Notes: generated by a model not told the origin, from the sequence alone. Positions 1-5,461 are shown, numbered from the stretch's first letter. The stretch: 5,510 bases of DNA from Gallionellaceae bacterium (GCA_030690855.1 JAUYFR010000237.1:1-5510); one strand, 5' to 3'. Translations and numbers: made by a program.

Positions 1-713
1 GTATGCGTGTGAACAGTGCCAAGGACGATGCCGCTGGTTTAGCGATTGCATCTCGTATGGAAAGCCAAATTCGCGGTCTGAACCAAGCTGTGCGTAACTC
101 CAGCGACGGTATCTCACTTGCTCAAACTGCTGAAGGCGCATTAGGTGCGATTCAAAATAACATGGCGCGTATGCGTGAGTTGGCAGTGCAAGGTGCGAAC
201 GCGACATCGAATTCTGACGTAGGTGCGATTAACGCTGAGTTTACCCAGCTGAACGCAGAAAACGCACGTATCGTTGCCGGTACTTCGTTCAACAACATTC
301 AATTGTTGTCGCAGAACGTAAGTCAGATATTCCAAGTAGGTGCAAACAGTGTAAACGGAGTGGACGACATTACGGTGACAACTACTGCTGCGATTGCGCC
401 AACTTCGACTTCTTTGGGTGATACTTCTGCTACTGCTCAAGCTGAAATCGCTAAATTGGACGTGGATATTGCAGCGGTGGCGGGTGCTCGCGCTAATTAC
501 GGTTCGATCCAATCTCGCTTCGAGTCCGTTATTTCGAACTTGCAGATTGCTTCTGAAAACCAAGTGGCTGCGCGTAGCCGGATCATGGACACTGACTTTG
601 CTGCAGAAACTGCTGCGTTGACCCGTGCACAGATCTTGCAACAAGCAGGTACTGCGATGTTGGCTCAAGCGAACCAATCACCCAACACTGTCTTGACTCT
701 GTTGCGTGGCTAA
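1..713 (+). CDS. fliC: Flagellin, 5'-truncated by the window edge
   Basis: This is the filament subunit of the bacterial flagellum, exported through the flagellar type III system and polymerised outside the cell. The visible 236 residues (frame from base 3, TAA at 711-713) open with MRVNSAKDDAAGLAIASRM, the conserved N-terminal D0/D1 helix, so only about 35 residues should be missing upstream. RMRELAVQGAN (codons around 168-200) is the conserved D1 segment that overlaps the TLR5-recognised region of enterobacterial flagellin. The C-terminal D1/D0 part is canonical: SRIMDTDFAAETAALTRAQI followed by LQQAGTAMLAQANQSPNTVL and a terminal LLRG. Between them are only about 60 Thr/Ala-rich residues, so the variable D2/D3 domains are essentially absent and the whole protein would be about 270 residues. 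A strong terminator follows, and no flaG or fliD is found downstream. The family call is firm; which paralogue it is cannot be told. Confidence 0.96.
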   Translation, partial: MRVNSAKDDAAGLAIASRMESQIRGLNQAVRNSSDGISLAQTAEGALGAIQNNMARMRELAVQGANATSNSDVGAINAEFTQLNAENARIVAGTSFNNIQLLSQNVSQIFQVGANSVNGVDDITVTTTAAIAPTSTSLGDTSATAQAEIAKLDVDIAAVAGARANYGSIQSRFESVISNLQIASENQVAARSRIMDTDFAAETAALTRAQILQQAGTAMLAQANQSPNTVLTLLRG

Positions 714-726
714 GTTTCCTGAGTAA

Positions 727-762
727 AAAAACAGCCGACAGTGAGAATTGTCGGCTGTTTTT
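727..762 (+). terminator. Rho-independent terminator of fliC
   Basis: ACAGCCGACA (731-740) pairs perfectly with TGTCGGCTGT (749-758) around an 8-base loop. Flanking A and T runs extend the stem to 14 bp (727-740 with 749-762). A T-rich tail (TTTTTGTTTTT) follows. It starts 13 bases after the flagellin stop codon, so it ends the flagellin message and separates it from the next unit. The A-run on the 5' side would also let it work, more weakly, on the opposite strand. Confidence 0.93.
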
Positions 763-882
763 GTTTTTAATATTTAACTATTTGAATATATTCAGTAATA
801 TTTTTTTACCAAGCTTGAAGATATTTGTAACTCGTCCATTCTGAAATTCGCAAGCACCAAAATCCAGCCCTTAGCAATCCGA
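763..882. other. AT-rich spacer between fliC and djlA
   Basis: This stretch holds no coding signal on either strand. It includes AATATT at 769-774 and 797-802 on either side of a perfect 10-base palindrome, GAATATATTC (784-793), and a run of seven or more T residues at about 801-807. No recognised operator or sigma-28-type promoter is evident. The right end leads into the djlA -10 box. Confidence 0.5.
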
Positions 883-888
883 TATAAT
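883..888 (+). promoter_or_regulatory. Putative sigma-70 -10 box (TATAAT) for djlA-mfd
   Basis: A perfect TATAAT lies at 883-888, which would place the transcription start near 895. No good -35 hexamer is present at 15-19 bp spacing (the sequence there is A/C-rich, such as AAATCC). The promoter would therefore be weak, activator-assisted, or chance. Its position fits the TTG start at 938, leaving a leader of about 43 bases. It also makes the upstream ATG at 887, which lies inside the box, an unlikely start. Confidence 0.5.
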
Positions 889-928
889 GAACGCCTTCGT
901 TGGCGAACTGTTTACCCATTCATATTTT

Positions 929-940
929 GGAGCTGTCTTG
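929..940 (+). promoter_or_regulatory. Shine-Dalgarno that decides the djlA start (GGAG, then TTG)
   Basis: GGAG at 929-932 is followed by five bases (CTGTC) and then TTG at 938-940. This is near-ideal spacing. The protein from this TTG starts (M)FKLIGIILGAILFGFWGG, matching the N-terminal layout of DjlA, where the membrane segment begins almost at residue 1. The in-frame ATG at 887 has no comparable ribosome site and overlaps the -10 box. Confidence 0.7.
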
Positions 941-1710
941 TTTAAACTTATTGGCATTATCCTCGGTGCGATTCTCTTTGGTTTTTGGGGCGGCCTGCTC
1001 GGTTTTTTTGTAGGTTCGTTTGTTGATCGTGTGCGGATTTATGGCACGGGTAGCATGAACCCGATGCAGAACGCACTACGTCAGGCAGTCTTCTTGAAAC
1101 GGTGTTTATCTCAATGGGCCGCATCGCTAAAGCGGATGGCCATGTTTCGCAAAACGAGATCGAGCACGTTGAGCAATTCATGCAAAAGCTTGGCATGACG
1201 CAAGATCACCGCTTACAAGCTATTGCCCTGTTTAAGCGCGGCGCTGATTCCGACTTTGATATTGAACCAACTTACAAAAAGTTTATGTCGGTGTGCGGAC
1301 GCACGCAAAATTTGCGTCAGATGTTGTTGGTTTATTTGATTGTCATGGCCTTGGTGGATGGTCACTTTCATCCTGCCGAAGAGGCCGCATTAACTGATAT
1401 TGCTAAGCACTTGGGTTACGATCAGGCGGCGGTAAAACATTTGATCGACATGGTGTTGAACCAATCTCATTTTGCCGGTGGCAAAGTCAGTACAGCAGAA
1501 TCATTGGATGACGCTTACAAGGCGTTAGGCGTGACGAAAGAAAATAGCGATGCCGAAATTAAACGTGCTTATCGCAAGCTAATGAGTCAATATCATCCAG
1601 ACAAATTGATGGGGCAGGGTATGCCAGAGGACATGGTTGCTATGGCCACTGAGCAGGCAAAAGAAATTCAACTGGCTTACGATCTGATTAAAAAGAACCG
1701 CAACTTGTAA
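938..1710 (+). pseudogene. djlA: djlA, membrane-anchored DnaJ-like co-chaperone, interrupted by a frameshift
   Basis: DjlA is a type III J-domain protein of the inner membrane that stimulates DnaK and, in E. coli, influences the Rcs envelope-stress pathway. From the TTG at 938 a Gly-rich hydrophobic segment (GFWGGLLGFFVGSFVD) gives the single membrane anchor with its GxxxG-type packing. The frame then reads LRQAVFL and stops matching the family. Homology resumes in the -1 frame as ETVFISMGRIAKADG, the start of the TerB-like middle domain. Restoring one base between 1095 and 1096 gives QAVFFETVFISMG, which lines up with QALFFATTFEVMG of E. coli DjlA. The repaired protein is about 257 residues (E. 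coli has 271). The C-terminal J domain has YHPDK at 1591-1605, with the HPD motif at 1594-1602 intact. The stop overlaps the mfd start. I saw no canonical slippery heptamer, so a deletion or sequence error is the simplest reading. Confidence 0.85.
1102..1710 (+). CDS. djlA: DjlA soluble part: TerB-like and J domains, after the frameshift
   Basis: This is the part of djlA that remains open after the break, 202 residues from a GTG at 1102. An automatic annotation might call it as a separate gene. The first roughly 120 residues form a TerB-like helical domain with two acidic repeats, AKADGHVSQNEIEHVEQF and ALVDGHFHPAEEAALTDIAK. The last 65 or so form the J domain (ALGVTKENSDAEIKRAYRKL, then HPDK, then EIQLAYDLIKKN). 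It lacks the membrane anchor, and no clear ribosome site precedes the GTG. Independent production of a soluble DjlA fragment is therefore possible but unsupported. Its TAA shares its last A with the ATG of mfd. Confidence 0.75.
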   Translation: MFISMGRIAKADGHVSQNEIEHVEQFMQKLGMTQDHRLQAIALFKRGADSDFDIEPTYKKFMSVCGRTQNLRQMLLVYLIVMALVDGHFHPAEEAALTDIAKHLGYDQAAVKHLIDMVLNQSHFAGGKVSTAESLDDAYKALGVTKENSDAEIKRAYRKLMSQYHPDKLMGQGMPEDMVAMATEQAKEIQLAYDLIKKNRNL

Positions 1711-2351
1711 TGCTGTTTTCTTCCAAGCACTCTCGTCCGCGTTATAGCGGGCTGCAAGGTTCATCCGATGCGTTAGCCATTGCGCAACTTGCCGTAGAGA
1801 AATCTCCTGTGGTGGTGATCGCGGCCAGTGCTTTAGATGCGCAGCGGTTAAAAGAAGAGATTCCATTTTTTGATCCCCAGCTGCGCGTGCATTTGCTGCC
1901 AGACTGGGAAACTTTACCTTACGATCATTTTTCTCCGCATCAAGATTTGGTGTCTGAACGTTTGGCGACGCTGCACCATATTCGTAGCTCGGCGTGTGAT
2001 GTAGTGATTGTGCCGATTACCACAGCTTTGAATCCCTTGGCGCCTGTTGAGCACTTGGCGGCTTACACGTTTTTTCTGAAACGCGGCGAGAAACTCAATC
2101 TAAAAGACCTGCGCGAGAAACTGACATTTGCTGGATATGCTCTTGTGCAACAGGTGCTGACACCGGGCGAGTATTGCGTACGCGGCGGCATTGTTGATCT
2201 CTTCGCAATGGGTAGCGTATTGCCGTATCGCATTGATTTATTCGATGATGAAATCGAGACGATTTCTACCTTCGATGTGGATACGCAACGCACTTTGTAT
2301 CCCGTGCCGGAAGTTCGCATGCTGCCAGCGCGCGAGTTTCCGATGGATTAA
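1710..2351 (+). CDS. mfd: Mfd N-terminal fragment (UvrB-like D1a/D2 region)
   Basis: This is the 213-residue product that normal termination at TAA 2349-2351 would give. It contains LPDWETLPYD (residues 63-72) followed by the FSPHQD segment, and GEYCVRGGIVDLF (153-165), all hallmarks of the UvrB homology module of Mfd. In E. coli the UvrA-contacting D2 domain lies within about the first 215 residues, so the stop falls close to the D2/D1b border. The ATG overlaps the djlA stop as TAATG. There is no good independent Shine-Dalgarno, so translation probably depends on ribosomes finishing djlA. Alone it could at most bind UvrA; it has no ATPase or polymerase-binding part. Confidence 0.88.
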   Translation: MLFSSKHSRPRYSGLQGSSDALAIAQLAVEKSPVVVIAASALDAQRLKEEIPFFDPQLRVHLLPDWETLPYDHFSPHQDLVSERLATLHHIRSSACDVVIVPITTALNPLAPVEHLAAYTFFLKRGEKLNLKDLREKLTFAGYALVQQVLTPGEYCVRGGIVDLFAMGSVLPYRIDLFDDEIETISTFDVDTQRTLYPVPEVRMLPAREFPMD

Positions 2352-2534
2352 AAAGGCCAAGCGCATATTCGCCAAAGCTTTCGTGATCGCTTTGAGGGTG
2401 ATCCATCTAAATCGCGCATTTACAAAGATGTAAGCAAAGGCATCGCGCCGAGTGGTATTGAATATTACCTGCCCTTATTTTTTGATAAGACGGCGACACT
2501 GTTTGATTACCTGCCAAAGAACGCCACGCTTTGT

Positions 2535-5225
2535 TTGCATCATGATGTGGATGAGGCGATTGCGACCTTTAGCAAAGATACGGCCTCGCGCTACAACTTA
2601 TTAAGAGGCGATCCACAGCGCCCCTTGCTGGAAACAAAAGAATTATTTTTAGATGGAGAGCAGTTTTTTATTCGTGCGAAAGAATTTGCGCGGGTGGATA
2701 TAGTTTTATCAGTTCATGAACTTCAACCGGTTTTCGTAGGTCGGGATTCATCCCGACAGCCAATTAATAATGTCGGGATAAATCCCGACCTACGCGCAGA
2801 TGCTTCTGCGGTGACGGGTGAGATTAAATCTAAAAATCTAACCCCCTGCGCCACCATCTCTATCCCCAATATCGCCGTAGATCGCCGCGCGGAAATTCCC
2901 ACGCAGGCGTTTGAGAGTTTCATAAAAAGTTATGCCGGACGAGTGTTATTGCTCGCCGATAGTCTCGGTCGTCGCGAAATAATTTCCGGTTACTTGAAAG
3001 AGTATGGCCTTACCCCCGCTGTGTGCGAAGACTATGCCGCGTTCCTCGCCAGCAAAGAAAAATTCATGCTGGCGACAGCCCTGGTGCAAAGCGGATTTCT
3101 GCTCACTGCTGATAAGCTCGCGGTCGTTACCGAGACTGAGCTGTATGCGTCTCAACCGCGTAGTCGTGCTGCTCGTGCGGCCAAGAAGAGCAACGTCGAA
3201 GGCATGTTGCGTGATCTCTCAGAGCTTAAGCCAGGCGACCCGGTGGTGCATGAGCAGCACGGTATTGCGCGCTATCACGGCTTAGTGAACCTCGACCTCG
3301 GCGAAGGTGAAAACGAATTTCTGTTGTTGGTGTATGCGGGCGAAGACAAGCTCTATGTGCCGGTGTCGCAACTGCATGTCATCAGCCGTTATAGCGGTGG
3401 TGCGCCAGAAGCTGCTCCCTTACATAAGTTGGGCAGCGGCACATGGGATAAAGCCAAGCGCCGAGCCATGCTGCAAGTGCGCGACACTGCGGCCGAGCTA
3501 TTAAACATCTACGCACAACGCGCCACGCGCAAAGGCCATGCCTTCAAGCTGACTTACCACGATTACGAAGCGTTTTCTGCAGGATTTGGTTTTGAAGAAA
3601 CGGCCGATCAAGCGGCTGCGATTGAAGCGGTGCTGCTCGATTTGCAATCGGTTAAGCCGATGGATCGGCTCATCTGTGGTGATGTGGGTTTTGGCAAAAC
3701 TGAAGTCGCATTGCGCGCTGCTTTCGTCGCGGTGATGGACGGTAAGCAGGTTGCAGTGCTTGTCCCTACCACGCTGCTGGCCGAACAACACTTCCAAAAT
3801 TTCTCTAATCGCTTTGCCGACTGGCCGATCAAAATTGCTGAGTTGTCGCGCTTCCGTTCCGCTAAAGAAGTGACGCAATCGTTACAAGATTTGGCAGAGG
3901 GCAAGCTGGATATTGTGATTGGCACGCATAAACTGATTCAGAAAGATGTGAAATTTAGTAATTTAGGTTTAGTGATTTTGGATGAAGAGCACCGCTTCGG
4001 CGTGCAGCAAAAAGAAAGATTGAAAGCGCTGCGCGCCGAGGTTGATGTGTTGACGCTCACCGCCACACCGATTCCACGCACGCTGGCAATGTCGCTGGAA
4101 GGGCTGCGTGATTTCTCGGTGATCGCCACTGCGCCGCAGCGTCGCTTGTCGATTAAAACCTTCGTCAGCAGTTTCAGTCAGGGCATTATTCGCGAAGCCG
4201 TATTGCGCGAACTTAAGCGCGGTGGTCAGGTGTACTTCCTACACAATGAAGTCGACACCATCAATAACATGCATGAGAAGCTGGAAGCGTTGTTGCCAGA
4301 AGCACGCATCCGCGTGGCGCACGGCCAGATGGGCGAACGCGATCTTGAATCTGTGATGCGCGACTTTACTCACCAGCGCTTTAACGTGTTGCTATGCACC
4401 ACCATCATCGAAACCGGCATCGACGTGCCGACCGCTAATACCATCATCATGAATCGCTCTGATCGCTTTGGTCTCGCGCAGTTGCACCAGTTGCGCGGTC
4501 GCGTCGGACGCTCACACCATCAAGCTTATGCATATTTGCTGGTGGACAATATGGAAGGCCTTACCGCACAGGCGAAAAAACGCCTCGAAGCAATTCAGGC
4601 GATGGAACAGTTAGGCAGCGGCTTCTTCCTCGCCATGCACGATTTGGAGATTCGCGGCGCGGGTGAAGTGTTAGGTGAATCGCAGAGTGGTGAGATGCAG
4701 GAGATCGGCTTTAGTCTCTACAACGACATGCTCGCCGCCGCGATTGCTTCATTAAAGCAAGGCAAAGAGCCAGACATGGCGCATCCGCTAGGCGTAACGA
4801 CAGAAATCAATTTGCATACGCCCGCATTACTGCCCAACGACTATTGTGGCGACATCCACCAGCGGCTAGTGATTTACAAACGCCTCGCCAATTGCAATAC
4901 GCAACAAGATTTGGATGATATGCACCAAGAGTTGATCGACCGCTTTGGCTTATTACCTGAACCAGCGCAGACACTACTCGATAGTCATCAATTACGTATC
5001 CTCGCTAAGCCATTAGGCATCGCAAAATTAGATGCTTCCAGTGAGGCGATTCAACTTCAATTTGTACCGAACCCACCGATTGATCCGATGAAAATCATCA
5101 CGCTAATTCAGACGCGCCGTTACATCAAAATGAACGGGCCAGATAAATTGCGCATCGAGTTGAAGCATGAAGATTTACAGCAAAGGGTGTTGGCGATTAA
5201 GAATTTCTTCGGCGAGTTGAAATAA
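2535..5225 (+). CDS. mfd: Mfd C-terminal part: D1b, RNA polymerase-interacting, translocase and TRCF domains
   Basis: This is the open remainder of mfd. Sense codons run from 2352, and the first usual near-cognate start is TTG 2535, giving 896 residues. No in-frame ATG appears before 3066, and no Shine-Dalgarno precedes the TTG, so I doubt efficient independent initiation. The product would hold the CarD-like domain (LKPGDPVVHEQHGIARY from 3225), the two RecG-like helicase lobes with every motif present, and the TRCF domain with LIDRFGLLPEPAQTLL near the end. In E. coli Mfd the D2 domain clamps against D7 and keeps the translocase quiet. A protein lacking D2 would be expected to be de-repressed for translocation but unable to recruit UvrA in the normal way. 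That consequence is inference from the E. coli structure. Confidence 0.85.
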   Translation: MHHDVDEAIATFSKDTASRYNLLRGDPQRPLLETKELFLDGEQFFIRAKEFARVDIVLSVHELQPVFVGRDSSRQPINNVGINPDLRADASAVTGEIKSKNLTPCATISIPNIAVDRRAEIPTQAFESFIKSYAGRVLLLADSLGRREIISGYLKEYGLTPAVCEDYAAFLASKEKFMLATALVQSGFLLTADKLAVVTETELYASQPRSRAARAAKKSNVEGMLRDLSELKPGDPVVHEQHGIARYHGLVNLDLGEGENEFLLLVYAGEDKLYVPVSQLHVISRYSGGAPEAAPLHKLGSGTWDKAKRRAMLQVRDTAAELLNIYAQRATRKGHAFKLTYHDYEAFSAGFGFEETADQAAAIEAVLLDLQSVKPMDRLICGDVGFGKTEVALRAAFVAVMDGKQVAVLVPTTLLAEQHFQNFSNRFADWPIKIAELSRFRSAKEVTQSLQDLAEGKLDIVIGTHKLIQKDVKFSNLGLVILDEEHRFGVQQKERLKALRAEVDVLTLTATPIPRTLAMSLEGLRDFSVIATAPQRRLSIKTFVSSFSQGIIREAVLRELKRGGQVYFLHNEVDTINNMHEKLEALLPEARIRVAHGQMGERDLESVMRDFTHQRFNVLLCTTIIETGIDVPTANTIIMNRSDRFGLAQLHQLRGRVGRSHHQAYAYLLVDNMEGLTAQAKKRLEAIQAMEQLGSGFFLAMHDLEIRGAGEVLGESQSGEMQEIGFSLYNDMLAAAIASLKQGKEPDMAHPLGVTTEINLHTPALLPNDYCGDIHQRLVIYKRLANCNTQQDLDDMHQELIDRFGLLPEPAQTLLDSHQLRILAKPLGIAKLDASSEAIQLQFVPNPPIDPMKIITLIQTRRYIKMNGPDKLRIELKHEDLQQRVLAIKNFFGELK
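2735..2794. repeat. Inverted pair of REP units (BIME-like) inside mfd
   Basis: Arms 2735-2758 and 2771-2794 are inverted copies, 24 bp with one mismatch (C2749/A2780), around a 12-base AT-rich centre. Each arm is itself a REP-style hairpin: GTCGGGAT (2740-2747) with ATCCCGAC (2750-2757), and the same two words at 2772-2779 and 2782-2789. GTAG stands directly before the left palindrome (2736-2739), and CTAC closes the right one. This is the tetranucleotide-plus-palindrome layout known for REPs mobilised by RAYT (TnpA-REP, Y1-type) transposases. At exactly 60 bases with no stop in the mfd frame, it adds 20 residues (around VGRDSSRQPINN and VGINPDLR). No target-site duplication is obvious. Confidence 0.9.
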
Positions 5226-5231
5226 ATTTCT

Positions 5232-5260
5232 CCGTCATTCCGGCGCAGGCCGGAATCCAG
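5232..5260. repeat. REP-type palindrome, left copy
   Basis: The hairpin ATTCCGGC (5237-5244) pairs with GCCGGAAT (5249-5256) around GCAG. It lies within a 29-base unit that begins CCGTCATTCC and ends GGAATCCAG. Such 'GTCATTCCGGC...GGAATCCAG' units are widespread dispersed palindromes in proteobacterial intergenic regions. It starts seven bases after the mfd stop codon. The same 29 bases recur inverted at 5331-5359 with two differences. Confidence 0.88.
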
Positions 5261-5275
5261 ATGATTAAAGAAGTA

Positions 5276-5324
5276 CCCGCGTAGCGGACAAAGCCTCGAT
5301 GTTGTCCGCTACGCGGGCTGTTTT
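5276..5324 (+). terminator. GC-rich hairpin, probable mfd terminator
   Basis: CCCGCGTAGCGGACAA (5276-5291) pairs perfectly over 16 bp with TTGTCCGCTACGCGGG (5302-5317) around a 10-base loop. It is followed by CTG and then TTTT at 5321-5324. The stem is very strong and the T tract short. Termination of mfd transcription is plausible, but the hairpin could equally be the core of the surrounding repeat element. It lies almost centrally between the two inverted REP copies (15 bases on the left, 13 on the right). Confidence 0.6.
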
Positions 5325-5330
5325 GCGTTG

Positions 5331-5359
5331 CTGGATACCGGCCTGCGCCGGTATGACGG
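5331..5359. repeat. REP-type palindrome, right (inverted) copy
   Basis: This is the reverse complement of the unit at 5232-5260 at 27 of 29 positions. Its hairpin is ATACCGGC (5335-5342) with GCCGGTAT (5347-5354) around CTGC. The two differences from the left copy are on opposite sides of the same base pair of the stem, so pairing is kept. On the - strand, translating this region gives the familiar spurious peptide pattern (TGAGRYPA and WIPACAGMTE) seen wherever this repeat class is read as protein. Confidence 0.88.
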
Positions 5360-5393
5360 CCTAATGGGTAATCTGGGGCTTGCTGTCGGGGAA

Positions 5394-5426
5394 GCGGCAT
5401 CATTGCAGAGCTATTTGCGATGCCGC
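5394..5426. promoter_or_regulatory. Inverted repeat across the DUF4160 promoter, possible operator
   Basis: GCGGCATC (5394-5401) and GATGCCGC (5419-5426) form a perfect 8-bp inverted repeat with a 17-base centre. It brackets the candidate -35 hexamer and touches the -10 box. A dimeric repressor bound here would block the promoter. As RNA or DNA it could also form a hairpin with a long loop. No regulator is visible in the window, so the role is inference. Confidence 0.4.
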
Positions 5427-5431
5427 ATAAT
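5403..5431 (+). promoter_or_regulatory. Putative sigma-70 promoter of the DUF4160 gene
   Basis: TTGCAG (5403-5408) and CATAAT (5426-5431) are separated by exactly 17 bp. The -10 matches five of six consensus bases and the -35 three of six. Transcription would start near 5438, leaving a leader of about 24 bases before the ATG at 5462. This would free the gene from read-through of mfd, in agreement with the hairpin upstream. Confidence 0.5.
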
Positions 5432-5450
5432 CTTCACAATGCAAATCAAT

Positions 5451-5456
5451 GAGGAG
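5451..5456 (+). promoter_or_regulatory. Shine-Dalgarno GAGGAG of the DUF4160 gene
   Basis: GAGGAG lies five bases (TCGGT) before the ATG at 5462. It is the strongest ribosome binding site in the window and supports that start codon even though only 16 codons are visible. Confidence 0.8.
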
Positions 5457-5461
5457 TCGGT

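Larger units (their letters stand above)
1710..5225 (+). pseudogene. mfd: mfd, transcription-repair coupling factor, with an in-frame stop at codon 214
   Basis: Mfd recognises RNA polymerase stalled at DNA damage, pushes it forward by ATP-driven translocation, and recruits UvrA for excision repair. The frame from ATG 1710 runs 1,171 sense codons plus the final stop, with a single internal TAA at 2349-2351. Both sides of this TAA align gaplessly with the family (EFPMD, stop, then KGQAHIRQSFRDRF, against EFPTD-K-AAIELFRSQWRDTF in E. coli). One base change from GAA, AAA or CAA would explain it. In whole-frame numbering the order is: UvrB-like module about 1-350, CarD-like polymerase-interacting domain about 500-580, Walker A GDVGFGKTE 657-665, DEEH box 758-761, TATPIPRTL 784-792, TTIIETGID 897-905, QLHQLRGRVGRS 924-935, and the TRCF C-terminal domain from about 1010. 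A 20-codon REP pair sits at residues 342-362. All translocase motifs are intact. Confidence 0.9.

Noticed and set aside
141..677. A 178-codon open frame on the - strand opposite fliC
   Set aside because: Its composition is that of an antisense shadow (rich in Arg, Ser, Thr, His), no recognisable domain or ribosome site is present, and the + strand is clearly flagellin.
784..793. 10-base palindrome GAATATATTC in the fliC-djlA spacer as an operator
   Set aside because: It is pure A/T apart from its ends, in an AT-rich stretch about 90 bases upstream of the -10 box, so chance occurrence is likely and no regulator is suggested.
887..937. ATG 887 as the start of djlA
   Set aside because: It lies within the TATAAT box, lacks a Shine-Dalgarno, and adds 17 residues not expected in DjlA. 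TTG 938 is better supported.
1088..1105. Programmed -1 ribosomal frameshift in djlA
   Set aside because: TTCTTGAAACGG is not a canonical slippery heptamer, re-pairing of the Leu tRNA from UUG to CUU would be poor, and I see no stimulatory hairpin just downstream.
2349..2354. Stop-codon readthrough or recoding at the mfd TAA
   Set aside because: TAA is the least leaky stop in bacteria, no recoding element is recognisable, and TAA is used as the genuine stop of fliC, djlA and mfd here, so genome-wide reassignment is ruled out.
2735..2794. CRISPR repeat or intragenic terminator
   Set aside because: There is only one inverted pair, with no spacer periodicity, and no T tract follows the hairpin. 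The REP-pair reading explains all of its structure.
5197..5403. A 68-codon reading frame on the - strand across the mfd 3' end and spacer
   Set aside because: Its peptide (TGAGRYPA, WIPACAGMTE) is the usual artefact of translating the REP-type palindromes at 5232-5260 and 5331-5359, with no homology or ribosome site to support a gene.
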